Of a stretch of DNA of 64,000 nucleotides, positions 40,501 through 49,831 are shown piece after piece (the stretch's first letter is position 1; each line of letters starts with the position of its first letter). Both the position numbers and the translations under genes were made by a program. Below the pieces are notes generated by a model, which saw only the letters and a list, made by a program, of their open reading frames with translations, was not told where the DNA came from and did not search any database. The stretch is from NCBI RefSeq assembly GCF_949987515.2, contig NC_082696.1:38420431-38484430 (forward strand), read 5' to 3'. Source of the DNA: Delphinus delphis. Its lineage: Eukaryota; Chordata; Mammalia; Artiodactyla; Delphinidae.

Positions 40501-43174
40501 CAATATTTACAGTATGACGAGACAGTTGCTCCACCCTGTGATAGAGGAAAGCCTTAGTCATTTAAATATTCATATGCCCTGAAGTTAAATACACTCCCTG
40601 TCAGAAATAAGGATTCTAAAGACAATAGGAAGACTTTACTAGAATTTACTATTTACACACATCAGAACTGATGAAGTCCCTCAAAGCATGACTACTTAAT
40701 AAAGACTACAGGACAAACATAAGTTTGCATAGTGATATATATGGAGACATCCTTCTGGCAAGTCAATAATAATCCCATATTGTATCTTAATAGCATGTCT
40801 CCTTCCTTGTAGAATTTAAGGTTTTAGAATTTATTTATTTTCTTGTAGAAAAATGGACAAAAATATGTGTTTTATTAGGGTCACACAGTGAATAGATTGC
40901 AGAACTTGTAACTAATAAATCTCACTCCTAATTTCTTGTAAAATCTTGCCTCTCAATATTAATGAAAAAAAGAGTCTTCAGTTTAGCTTTCAGCCCAAAA
41001 TAGCCAACTGCCAGAGGTTCTTAAAAGCTATTTAACAGAGGAACATCTTCTATCATACACTTGTATAAGATGTTTATAATATTAAGGGAAGCATTTGTTA
41101 AAGAAGATGCTTCCACTGGGTTTTCAGGGAGAAGCCCAAGACTCACTTGATAGCACCCCTGATTGGAAATCATCTTGAGAAAGATTCTTTCATTGAAGGA
41201 AACGCAGGTTAATCATAGTAGTATCTCTCTTTATTAAGTATTTACTATGTGCCAGACATTGTAATAAGCAATTTAAATATACTGTGTCATTTCATTCTCA
41301 AAACTACTCTCTGAAGTAGGAATCACTGTTCTCATTTTAGAGTTGAGAAATTAATGCTGGATCAGTTAGAGAATTTGCTCTAGTATATACAGCTTAATAA
41401 ATGGCAGAGACAAAATCTGACCCCTCATTTTGAAGGGCCCTCAAGTTTGCTTATACTTAATTCACATATATCTTCAGTGATTTTGCTGCCTTCTCATATG
41501 CGACCAATAAACTGTTTTAATATTGAGACTTTTTCACACTTTGAATTTGGAGCTCACTCTGATTAGGACCAATTTACAATAGGAAACATCAGAAGTGACA
41601 TAGCAGCAGTACTACACCAGAAGCATGGAGCAAATAAGTAGAATGCAAACTTTTATCTATACAAATGATAAAAGCTAACTATGATAAAAGCTAAGTATGC
41701 ACCTTGGATAAAACCCAAAGCTGGATAATAAAGTAGAAAACTGAAAGCAGTTTACTTAAGGTGGAAAAGGTGTACTATATTTAGGATGTTATTTCTTTGC
41801 AAAGTTGTTGTAATTTTATAACACATTTAAGTTCACAGCTAAGAAGTGGTAGACAGAAGATCCAGAACAAAGTAGTCATTAAATAGTCTTTACGGTCAAT
41901 TACTTGGTATTCAGCCCCCATTTGAAAACATTTGCCAAGAGTTATTTCCTTCCATAATGCAGAAAGTACTGCAACTCTTTTTCCAGCTTGGACATACTTT
42001 ACCCAGCACATAAAGTGGTTTGGCAGATAGCTCAGAATCATCCTGGTGGCTGCCCTTCCTTGGGGTATAAATATATACTGCATCTCTATTTTACGTAAAT
42101 ATGTACATTATTATTCATAGAATGTTAATGTATGTAGTCAACTACACACAGAACAGCACAGTGTTATGGTTAAGGATGGGGGCTCTGGAATCAGACCGCC
42201 TTACTTCAAATCCAAGCTCTTCTTCCTAATCTAGTTGTATGATCTCGGCCTGTTTCACCTGTAAAATGGGAATAATATTATTGTCTACTGAATGAGGGTT
42301 AAGTGACTTAGTAGCAGAAAGAGGCTGGCATCTGGTAAGCTCACCATTAGTTGTATTGTTATTCATTTGTAATGTCAAGCTTGCATCTGAGATTGAATTT
42401 CCTCATTTCCAAGTAGTAGCTGAAATGTACTGAGTACTTACTGTAAGTTTAATACTGTTTCTTATGCTTTACGTGTATTGACTGACCATTATTTCCATTT
42501 TACAGGTAAGGAACTGCAGCACTCAGAAATTAAGTGCAAGTCACGTATGTCATATGCAGCAGAACCAAGACAGCAATTCAGGAAATCTGACTCCAGAGTC
42601 CACACGGCTCTTAACCACTGCACACAGTACCTCTCTGTGCGTGCTCACATTCAAATGTCCTTCCAGAAAACAGAAGTCCTTCCGTCTCACTTGCCTGGTG
42701 TAAAATAGATAACAGCTACACCTATAGGGGATACTGTGACAAGTAAGGGACATGAAATTATTAATATATTAAACTTTGTAAAACAAAACTGGAAACACAT
42801 TAAGGACACATTCCTCTGATGTAACCTATTACCTGGATTTATATATCCCCAGCATCCAGAATACATCTGACCTATAGTAGGTCCTCAACAAACATTCTTT
42901 AATTAGGCACAGGCAGATTCAGAATTTCCTCAATATCACATGGTGACTCAGTAATGAAAGCTGAAATGGAACCTGTCTCTCCAGACTTGCAGTCTAGCGC
43001 CCTTTCCACTACATTGGATTGCTAGACAGATAAGTGAGGAAATAATTATGTAGGTGCACTGAAGGGTGTCTTTAAATAGAAGCCAAGAATGGAGCCCTGA
43101 CAGGTTCTTAACCTGGGATTTATGAATAATGAACCTCTGGAGGCCTCACGTCCCACCTCTAATGAAATTTATAC

Positions 43175-43228
<54 letters not shown>

Positions 43229-43677
43229 AAGGCCAGAGACCTGGCCTGTGGCAGAGCCCACACTTCAATTGATTCTCTGGTTCGCAGTCCAGTGTTCTTT
43301 TCACTACACAACAATTGTTTTCTTGTTCTGCAGATAATCTTTAAAAAGATTCCCACATATGTATATGTGCATGTGTGTGTGTGTTTTGTAAACATATCTG
43401 GATAAATGCTCAAAACAATCTTATTTTATCTTTGGGATAATGTATCCCAAAGAAGCTAGTATATCATAATTCAGATGTTTGGACATATGGTTGTTGTTTA
43501 AAATAGGTGTTTTTGTTTATTTCTTTATAATGTCAGTTCCTACCAAATACTCCATCAGGTCCTGACTTACTAAATCTAAAAAATTGTGGCAAACACAACC
43601 AGGTGAAGTCTCCCTGGGCTATTGTCCTCTGACCACTGGGACTTGACAGTACAGAAAGTTGAGACCGGGAATTGGCG

Positions 43678-43725
<48 letters not shown>

Positions 43726-45422
43726 ACGGTGTAAAGAAGTCCTAGCATTTGGGGTGGGAACAGGGGGAGAGAGAAGGTCACATCAAGCAGAAAGCATATG
43801 AATTAATATATCCAATGTGAACCTGCTGAATGGACACTTCAGCAGGTCTTTGAACCTTGGTTCCCCCTCTCCCTCTCTCTTCCCCAGGTGTAGCTTCCCT
43901 ACAGAAACAGGGCGGTGTGAAGTGGAGACTCACTAGACCCCAGAAAGCTGTCATTGAGGCCTTCAGCAATCGGATCCTTAAAACCAAACGGTGCATTTGC
44001 CATGGGTGGGCCTCCTGCATCCTAGGACATTTTATCTCAAAATCCTAGACAGCCACATAATTAAAGAAAAACAGCTTTAATGAAGGCAGAAGCCAGCAGC
44101 ATGCATAAGTATTTGAGGACAATTTCTTGTTACCACTGACAGTTGGGAAATAAGATTGACAGTTCTTGCTTTCAACTGCCTGACAGCTGAGTCATGAGGA
44201 CTTGGCTCCTGAACAAACAGGAGGCATTTTTTGCCCAGAGCATTTCCGAAATCATGTGAGAGTCAAGTGATGGAGAAGAGAGGAGGTTTCAGAGCCAAGT
44301 ACTAAGCTGTTTCAGAGACAGCTATGACCAAACCACAGAACACAACTCCACCCATCCCATTTCGCCCCCTCTAGATAACAAAGCAATTATGTTTTCAGTT
44401 GAGTCAGGGAGGTGAGGGTGGGCACCTTGACCTTTAGCACTGAAGGCTCAGGTGGCATCACAAAATCTCTCATCCAACGTTTATCCATTCTGGACCAGTG
44501 GTTCTCAGACTCTAGCATCTATCACAATCACCTGGACGATTTGTTAAACAGATCGTTGGGGCTCAATTCTCCGAGAGTTTCGGGTTTGGCAGGTCTGGGA
44601 TGGGGCTAAAAACTTGCATTTTTAACGCGTTTAAGCGATGCTGGTGCTACTGGTGCCGGACCCCACTTTGAGAACCACTTCTGTACAGGCGCTGGGCTAA
44701 GCGTTGGGAATGAATTAACATCGGCCCTGCCGGCGGGGAGCCCAGGGGCGTCCAGGTAAAGTGAAGGCCCCGTGCGTTCTAACGTAGACTAACCAGCGCG
44801 GAGCGCCAGGGCCGCAACCGCGCTGGGGTTGGAGGGGTGGGAAGAAAAGACCACCAAATTTGACGCGCAGAACAGAAGAAACTCAGTCCCACTGAAATTT
44901 ATGCTGCTGAGAAGCTGAAACCCCGCAGCTCCCCCTCTGCTCTGGGCAGATTCGGGGCCTCTGGAAATGCGGGACACCCAGCCCCCAGCTTCTTTTTTCC
45001 TTGAGACACCCAGTTTTTCCTTCCTTTCCTCCGGGCACAAAACACACCTGGAGACGCAAAGCGAAAACAACTGCACGGGAGGAGCAGCGGCCCCCACTGT
45101 CCGCAGCCAGTCCCGGCCTCCCCGCCGAGCCGAGCTGGCGCTCGTGTCCTTCCGTCGCCCTCGCCCTCCCCGCGCCCCGAAGGGGGAGTCGCAGCCCAGA
45201 GCCTTGGCTGGGGCCACTGCTGCCCACACGCACTTTTCTCGGCTTTGCGCAGGCGCTCTGGCCGCCGCTCCCGGGCAGCTCCCAGCAGGATAAGGGTACA
45301 GACGACTCACCCACCGCCGGACTGGGACTCGGGCCGCCAGCGGGAGCCAGAGGCAGTCCGAGGCCGGGGCGGCAGTGCCAAGCAGCCAGCAGGCAGCAGA
45401 CGAGCGCGCCCAGCCGCGCCAT
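28248..45422 (-). CDS. SMPDL3A: Acid sphingomyelinase-like phosphodiesterase 3a, complete gene, 8 coding exons
   Basis: Secreted/lysosomal metallophosphoesterase of the acid sphingomyelinase family; known members hydrolyse nucleotide phosphates, and SMPDL3A is reported to degrade extracellular cGAMP. Joined exons: 45422-45311, 40444-40231, 39324-39180, 34655-34559, 33787-33618, 33159-32979, 31201-31077, 28565-28248. The sum is 1362 nt, giving 453 residues plus TAG, the length I recall for human. Residues 1-22 form a signal peptide. Metal-site motifs are all present: D45-L-H47, G109-D110 followed by SPPH, G150-N-H-D153, H252 in AHVPVGY, and G292-H-T-H295. There is no saposin domain, as expected for this paralog. 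N-glycosylation sequons are seen at N131, N222, N238 and N356. Every intron begins GT and ends AG and the reading frame is intact, so the gene looks functional. It lies downstream of FABP7 on the same strand. Confidence 0.97.
28762..28973 (+). mobile_element. CHR-type SINE, short form (SMPDL3A intron 7)
   Basis: Head gggcttccctggtggcgcag, body to acgtaccgc and an A22 tail. Confidence 0.95.
29455..29493. repeat. CA repeat with palindromic CA/TG centre
   Basis: acacacacacatg then cacacacacgtgtgtgtg; the second half is self-complementary. Confidence 0.85.
29549..29889 (+). mobile_element. Older CHR/Bov-tA-type SINE, full-length body
   Basis: acttccctggtggagcagtgg head, long body with repeated cacaactactgag units and a TTAATTAA tail. 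Target duplication ATTCCTTTGG at 29539-29548 and 29890-29899. Confidence 0.93.
30236..30720 (-). repeat. MIR, split by a SINE
   Basis: The reverse of MIR (atttactgagtgcttactgt... to 30296, then tagtcctcacagcaactcag... from 30606). Confidence 0.75.
30298..30592 (+). mobile_element. CHR-type SINE, long form, inside a MIR
   Basis: Target duplication AAGAACAGTTGTT/AAGAATAGTTGTT at 30282-30294 and 30593-30605. Tail with AATAAATAAATAA. Confidence 0.95.
31077..31201 (-). CDS. SMPDL3A: SMPDL3A coding exon 7
   Basis: 125 nt, completing Gly307 and encoding residues 308-348 ([18 protein letters not shown]..., ending YKLL). Acceptor TCTAG, donor GTAAGT. Confidence 0.96.
31818..32020. mobile_element. 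hAT-type non-autonomous DNA transposon (SMPDL3A intron 6)
   Basis: Ends cagcagcccccaacc and ggttggggacccctg are terminal inverted repeats of about 15 bp. The interior (gcaccagggaccagttttgtg) is a familiar mammalian element; the exact name is not assigned. Flanking 8-mers match at only 5 of 8 positions. Confidence 0.75.
32140..32338 (+). mobile_element. CHR-type SINE, short form (SMPDL3A intron 6)
   Basis: Perfect 15-bp target duplication AAAAATGTTCCCCAA at 32125-32139 and 32339-32353. Confidence 0.96.
32979..33159 (-). CDS. SMPDL3A: SMPDL3A coding exon 6 (AHVPVGY and GHTH motifs)
   Basis: 181 nt, residues 247-306 plus one base, acceptor CTCCAG, donor GTAATA. It supplies the catalytic/metal histidines H252, H293 and H295. 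Residue 263 is Ser in SRSITAM where I recall Asn (an N-I-T sequon) in human. Confidence 0.96.
33618..33787 (-). CDS. SMPDL3A: SMPDL3A coding exon 5
   Basis: 170 nt: completion of Gly190 and 56 codons (191-246), acceptor TTATAG, donor GTAGAT. It includes the core strand [14 protein letters not shown] and sequons N222-K-T and N238-I-S. Confidence 0.96.
34559..34655 (-). CDS. SMPDL3A: SMPDL3A coding exon 4
   Basis: 97 nt encoding 32 full codons (158-189) plus one base. The acceptor GGCCAG precedes GAT (Asp158) and the donor is GTAAGT. The peptide starts [18 protein letters not shown] and ends STLRK, which reads straight into exon 5. Confidence 0.95.
35227..35807 (-). mobile_element. L1 with 5' inversion (SMPDL3A intron 3)
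   Basis: 35242-35400 is L1 3' end in minus orientation. 35405-35792 is upstream ORF2/3' sequence in plus orientation. Both lie between one target duplication (ACACGTTTTTGATTT 35227-35241, ACATGTTTTTGATTT 35793-35807). Confidence 0.85.
36500..36640 (-). repeat. MIR fragment
   Basis: gagaagttaagtgatttatcc...gctgggtctaaatcccaggtc. Confidence 0.6.
37266..37450 (-). repeat. MIR
   Basis: tgagggcttattatgtgcca...aagtaggtattactgctctt, reverse MIR. Confidence 0.65.
37940..38040 (+). repeat. MIR fragment
   Basis: gtgggctctcccactaagtg...gcctcagttttctcttttgt. Confidence 0.6.
38043..38268. mobile_element. hAT-Charlie-type DNA transposon
   Basis: Inverted ends caaggggtcagcaaac and gtttgccaagccctg, interior ttactttaggcttctgggcc and aaaccttatttacaaaaac. 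Resembles the MER3/MER33 group; subfamily unsure. Confidence 0.75.
38758..38971 (-). mobile_element. CHR-type SINE, short form (SMPDL3A intron 3)
   Basis: Poly-T, gcggtacgctggcctctcac, ending caccagggaagcc. TGGATATAAC target duplication at 38748-38757 and 38972-38981. It lies about 200 bp downstream of exon 3 in transcript direction. Confidence 0.95.
39180..39324 (-). CDS. SMPDL3A: SMPDL3A coding exon 3 (GD and GNHD motifs)
   Basis: 145 nt, acceptor TTTCAG and donor GTAAAC. It completes Gly109 and encodes D110-SPPH and the GNHD motif at 150-153, two of the signature blocks of calcineurin-like metallophosphoesterases. It also carries the sequon N131-M-T. Confidence 0.96.
39590..39770 (+). repeat. 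MIR
   Basis: Complete core: ttattagctgtgtgcacttg, gcaagttacttagatactca, ttatctgtaaaatgggaata. Confidence 0.85.
40231..40444 (-). CDS. SMPDL3A: SMPDL3A coding exon 2 (first metal motifs)
   Basis: 214 nt with 70 full codons (39-108), flanked by split Gly codons. It follows the acceptor CACCAG and precedes the donor GTGAGT. It carries the D45/H47 metal ligands in TDLHLDP and the conserved cysteine-containing stretch KVCASSKG...DVLCDSP. Position 69 is Ser, where I recall an Asn-Ala-Ser sequon in human. Confidence 0.96.
41227..41430 (-). repeat. MIR
   Basis: attaagtatttactatgtgc, ctgaagtaggaatcactgtt, aatggcagagacaaaatctg; reverse MIR. Confidence 0.75.
42165..42350 (+). repeat. MIR
   Basis: ggctctggaatcagaccgcc and cacctgtaaaatgggaataa. 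Confidence 0.8.
42420..42625 (-). repeat. MIR
   Basis: tactgagtacttactgtaag, ccattttacaggtaaggaac and a downstream ctctgactcc-like end; reverse MIR. Confidence 0.7.
42840..42905 (+). repeat. L2 tail fragment
   Basis: atccccagcatccagaatac then gtaggtcctcaacaaacatt. Confidence 0.55.
43184..43227. repeat. (GT)n microsatellite
   Basis: About 22 uninterrupted GT dinucleotides in SMPDL3A intron 1. Confidence 0.98.
43675..43724. repeat. (GC)n(AC)n microsatellite
   Basis: About seven CG dinucleotides followed by about 17 CA units, in SMPDL3A intron 1. Confidence 0.98.
44496..44680. mobile_element. MER5A-type hAT-Charlie element
   Basis: Inverted ends cagtggttctcaga and tttgagaaccactt, with the interior 'atctatcacaatcacctgg'. 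Near-identical flanking TTCTGGAC/TTCTGTAC is a plausible 8-bp duplication. Confidence 0.85.
45311..45422 (-). CDS. SMPDL3A: SMPDL3A coding exon 1 (signal peptide)
   Basis: 112 nt: 37 codons plus the first base of Gly38. It encodes a hydrophobic leader ([10 protein letters not shown] core) followed by a Pro/Gly/Ser-rich linker. The ATG at 45422-45420 was chosen because it directly precedes the leader and gives the family length. The donor GTGAGT starts at 45310. It lies inside a CpG-rich block. An in-frame ATG with no intervening stop also exists at 45584, so a longer N terminus cannot be excluded from sequence alone. Confidence 0.93.
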
Positions 45423-48400
45423 CGCGGGTCGCGGCCACGGGCCTGGGAGACCTATTACAGTCCCGGGGCTCCACACGACCGTAGGGTCCGGGGCTGGGGA
45501 GGAGGAAGACCTCTGCTGGGGTTGACGCCCAGTGGTCACGTGAGAGGGCAGAGTCCTTAATGAGTAGGTTCGGTTGACTTTCAACAGCTGTCTAGCTATA
45601 ATCTGGCTTTTCCCGTTGCTGTTTGTGTCTCAACGTCAGTAACTGGCCTGGGAAGGAATGTGCTTGGAGCAACCCCTCGCAGATCATCTTCCCTAAGTGC
45701 CACCTGACCCTGAGCGCATGGGACTCCTCTGCAGAAGTGATGCAGAGAACCTCGAAGTGTCTCAACTTGAACTAGGTCAGCAGAGATTTGGGATACAGTG
45801 GATCTGAGTGTGGGCCCTCGACCAGCCGTGTCAGCACTACCTGGGAAGTCTAGTTAGAAGGGAAAATTCCCAGGCCGGGCAGGGACCTACTGAGCCACAA
45901 ACTCTGAGGGTGAAGCCTAGTCGTTTGTGTGTACAAGTCCTCTACGTGACGCTAAAGTGATGGTGATGTTTGAGAACCACTGCTCAGAAAACACTAGGTT
46001 TCAGTTTTTTATTCGTTTGGCTTTTTTTCTTTGTTTTTGAAACTGAGAACAATGTCTCAGAACCATATTCTATGCATTCCAGAGATATACAAAAATCATA
46101 GAACTGGTTGATTTTACTCTTCAAGGAATTTTTGAAGATACTCAGTCTGACAAAGGAGCCAAGATCCCCAAACTTCATTGGGTTCTGTGGTCCTTCTATT
46201 ACCATTTATGAGGATGCTGACTTCTTTAAGATAAGGGAACATGTAGTTTAAATTTGTAGGGCGTGGAATTCCTCTGAAGAAGAAAAAACCCTCCAGAATT
46301 ACTAACCTCATAAAAGATGTTGTAAAGTGTATTTGTTTCCCAACAGAGAAAACCTTATTTTGTATGCTGTGTAATTTAATGGGAAAGTGTCTCATGAAAC
46401 GGGCTTTGAAATGGGAGTTAGGGTGCCTCTATTTTATGCTTCATATGCTGCCAGGGCTGTTCAAGTTCTGCTTCAGCTTTAGGATGAATCAAAAGCCTTT
46501 GGAGGACCGAAGTCCTTTCCTATTGTGGAAGAAATTGTCCTTGGAGTTTCTCAGTCAACAACCTCAAGAGTGTGGAGGAAAATGGAGCAAGATTTAAAAA
46601 AAAAAAAAGGAAAATGGATGTGAGAGAACAACTCTAAGGACAGCAATATAACTTGCATGTTTCTAGGACAAGCATTTTGAAAGACAGAAAAAGGATTTTT
46701 AAAAATTGTAAAAATAGCAATTCTCACTCTTCTTTTGCCAATTTTCAGTCAGCTTTACTGGAAGTAAATTGGTTGTGAAATAATTCTTCTTAAGTAAGCA
46801 TAAAATATGGCATACACATTTTGAAACCTAAGAAGTGCTTGCAGTTTTAAAAAGGCAACATATTGAGTTAATGGGTAGAAACACTATCCTCCCTTTGACT
46901 CCCTCTGCTTTCTTTTGTTTTCCTTTATACCCTCTCTCTGAGGAGCACAAAGCTAGAGTGCCTTACCATCTCTGGGTGTATACCTCACACCTGGGCACGT
47001 ATTTGTAGGTCCCCATGTTCCAGGTGTAGGTGTAATTTGTTGTGAGCGTGTGTATCTGGGTGCGAGACTGCACCAGTGACAAAGTGGTTCGTGACTAGAT
47101 TTCACAAGACAACCTTTAGCATAGTCAGTATCTGAGATCTTGGAATTTCAGAGATGTTCTTCCAGGGCCAGTTGGTCAAATTGCCTTTGGGCTTAGTAGT
47201 TTTTCCTTTTCAGATGCGTTGAAAAAATTTTAAAGAGGCAAACCAGAAAAGCTAGTACCTTGGCAGGTTACTGTATGAGATAGAATACAGCTTGAAGGAA
47301 AATGATTTGTAACTACCTTGTAAACATTTAGGAAGTAAATATCCTTGTTATTTGTCTTCCTAGAAAACTGCATTTGATCTACCGCTGCAACTCTTGAGCT
47401 TTTAACCCAGTGTAACTTTGCTTCCCACTAGGCCATCCCAAAACTTTTCCATTTTTCAGACAGTTGTTACGGAAATGAATGCCAGGATGTTATTTGACCT
47501 AATTATAATGAGACGAAGCTAAATCCCTATCCTTGCCCTTGTATTTTTAAGAATAGAGAGGCCAGAAGCCGTGCTTCTATCAGAGCATAGGCTGAAATCA
47601 CCAAGAGAAAGCAGTCTTCCTCCAGAAGCAGAGACGAAGGTTTTCAGAGCTATTGGAGCAAACACCCTCTCTATGTTCTGTTTCATGCTTTTAAAGACAA
47701 AGGTAGACTCTGGTTTTAGTAATGGTAACTTGAGCTAGACCATCATATCCTGACATTCAGTAATAATTGTACATTCACGTGTCAAATCCTATAGCTGCAC
47801 TTTAGATTTTTTCTACTCTTTACTGCAGTAGTTATAAGTAATACAATAGTCAGGTACTAGTATCTTTGTGTTGAACTGTGTAAGTTAAGGGAAGTTTCCT
47901 CAAACTTATATCTGTAAGTTAATTGGACTTTGAATTAACTTATAGAAACTTAATGAAAATATTGGGTTGATTAAAAATGAATACTGAATGTTTGTCCTGA
48001 AAAATATTTACCCTTTCCCCGCCCCTTGCACCAGCCTTCACAGAGGCTAACGGGAAAGTTTTCCTAAGGAGTAATTCAGGGAAAATAAAATCTTACATTT
48101 TTGTTTCAAAAGAAAATTTAGCTGAAATATTAATTTTTGAGAAGAAATAAGCGGGCAGATTGCAAGGTTTGCATTTCTCAGTATTATTCACTAGTCAAGA
48201 GAACTTGGACATGTTAATCGAATCTTCAGTTTCCTCATCGGTAAAGTAAAAATAATAATATCTGCCTTACCTGCTTCACATTGTGGGTTTGAAAACATGT
48301 ACAAAAATTGTCTTATAAACAGTGAAATACGAAATAATATTTGTACTTTACAAATGCAAATCTTAGCCAGTCATAAACAGATATTTACTTTCCTTTGGTC

Positions 48401-48561
48401 AACTCAGTTCCACCAACCTCGCACACCCCTGCTTCCCCACCACCACACAGACACACTGGCACACACACACACAATGCCCTCTGCACACTCCATTTTATCC
48501 GTTTTAGCACTTATAGACTTTGTTCAGCTCAGTGTCCTTGTCTGGAGATGCATCTTTATAG
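45423..48561. other. FABP7-SMPDL3A intergenic interval
   Basis: SMPDL3A upstream sequence with a partial MER5 at 45828-45987 (ending gagaaccactgctcag). The rest is single-copy-looking with no gene. Confidence 0.6.
45535..45543. promoter_or_regulatory. E-box/CLEAR-like motif upstream of SMPDL3A
   Basis: GTCACGTGA, 113 bp upstream of the start codon. It matches nine of ten positions of the GTCACGTGAC CLEAR element bound by TFEB/MITF/USF factors at lysosomal genes. Binding is inferred, not shown. Confidence 0.45.
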
Positions 48562-49044
48562 TGTTAGCACAAGTTCGTGTGCCCAATGCACAATGAGGCC
48601 AAACAAACTGAAACGTCAGAGTCTGGAGCAGAGAAAGGTTTATTGCAGGGCCATGCGAGGAGACAGGTGGCTTCTGCCCTAAAAGCCCTGAGCTCCCCGA
48701 AGTGTTTGGCCAAACATTTTTAAAAGCCAGGTGAGGGAGGTGGGGTTGCAGGGTATGTGATCAACTCATGCACAATTCTCTGACTGACTGATGGTGAGGT
48801 AACAGGGTTGTGTCACAAGCGTTCACATGATCAGTCCTTAGGCTCCAGGAGGCCTGGGGGCTATGTGCTCATGGTCATCAAGTAGTTAACATCTTCCATT
48901 TGGTGGGGGGTTTTCACATCTGGAAAACAACTCAGGAAATGTGCATCAAATACTGTTATCTAGGTACTTCAGAGAGGAGCTAAAGCAGAGGATATGGAGG
49001 GAGGCCTGTCCCAGGAAGGCCCCATAGGGTCCTACTTGGTTACA
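48562..49044 (-). mobile_element. Solo endogenous-retrovirus LTR
   Basis: 483 bp with plus-strand ends TGTTAGC and GTTACA (that is, TG...CA on both strands), flanked by ATAG at 48558-48561 and 49045-49048. On the minus strand an AATAAA lies near 48640-48646 after a U3-like region. No gag/pol/env. The 4-bp duplication suggests a gammaretrovirus-like (class I) element. It lies between FABP7 and SMPDL3A. Confidence 0.85.
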
Positions 49045-49528
49045 ATAGTCTCAGATAAAATTCACTCCCTGGTCCTATTTACCTTTCAATAAGAAGCTTG
49101 AATTACATGCCATTTTGATTATATGAGATTTTGATTATATTTACTCTTTAATAAGACATTTTCATGTATATCAGCTTGCTTCTTCAGACTGCCTGTTTCT
49201 AGTAGCAAGAGGTCATTCGTGCAGTCCAGCCCACCATAACAAAGCTCCTTTGGATCCTGGACATCCCCAATTCTCTACAGAAGTACCAATCCAAATTTTT
49301 CCACGTTTCCCTGGGCTTCTGCTTATTTTTTAAATTAGTATTTTAAACAAAGTGCTAACTTCCCCAGCCTGACTTTATGCCATAAAAAAAGGCTATTTAA
49401 AACTCTCTAATATATAGTTCCCAGCCAGATTAGTGATATTAACAACAACAACAAATTTCTCATGGGTGTAAGATTTTTATTCCAATTTGATTTGCATTCC
49501 ATTGGAAATTATAGAATGTATTCCCTTC

Positions 49529-49534
49529 TTTATT
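49529..49534 (-). other. Candidate FABP7 polyadenylation signal
   Basis: AATAAA on the gene strand about 250 nt past the stop. A second AATAAA at 49481-49476 is an alternative. Which is used cannot be told from sequence. Confidence 0.5.
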
Positions 49535-49780
49535 TTAAAAAAAAGTAGTTTACAATTTTAATAGGAATTATAAAATGTGATAAATCTGCAGATCAAAAAT
49601 GACTTTGATTGCTTGCAGTAACAAGTCTTTAAAACAAGTTTTGAAGTCATCATTTTCCACCTCCACACCAAGGATAACCTTCTAATTAGTGATCGGCCGT
49701 GCTGTAACAGCAGTAGAGCACTGAGACTTGGGTAAACAGAAAGATTGTAGAACTTCTCCAGCCCCAGATCAGGATGTTTT

Positions 49781-49831
49781 CTATGCCTTCTCATAGTGGC
49801 GAATGGCAACCACGTCACCAAAAGTAAGAGT
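49781..49831 (-). CDS. FABP7: FABP7 terminal coding exon 4
   Basis: 51 nt: [16 protein letters not shown] then TAG at 49783-49781. The acceptor is TTTCAG just before ACT. It carries R127 and Y129 of the fatty-acid carboxylate site. Confidence 0.96.
   Translation of the reverse strand, partial: TLTFGDVVAIRHYEKA

Larger units (their letters stand above)
44960..45600 (-). promoter_or_regulatory. SMPDL3A: CpG-rich promoter/first-exon block of SMPDL3A
   Basis: This is the only stretch in the window dense in G+C and CpG (roughly 45050-45500); surrounding DNA is AT-rich. It covers exon 1, the start of intron 1 and the proximal upstream sequence. No convincing TATA box is visible, as expected for a CpG-island promoter. 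ORFs read across it on the plus strand are composition artefacts. Confidence 0.75.

Noticed and set aside
43122..43413. Frames rich in CVCV or HTHT
   Set aside because: Translation of a GT/CA microsatellite.
44789..45525. Long frames on both strands over the CpG-rich block
   Set aside because: Stop-poor GC composition; only the 112-nt SMPDL3A exon 1 has homology, and its donor site cuts the frame.
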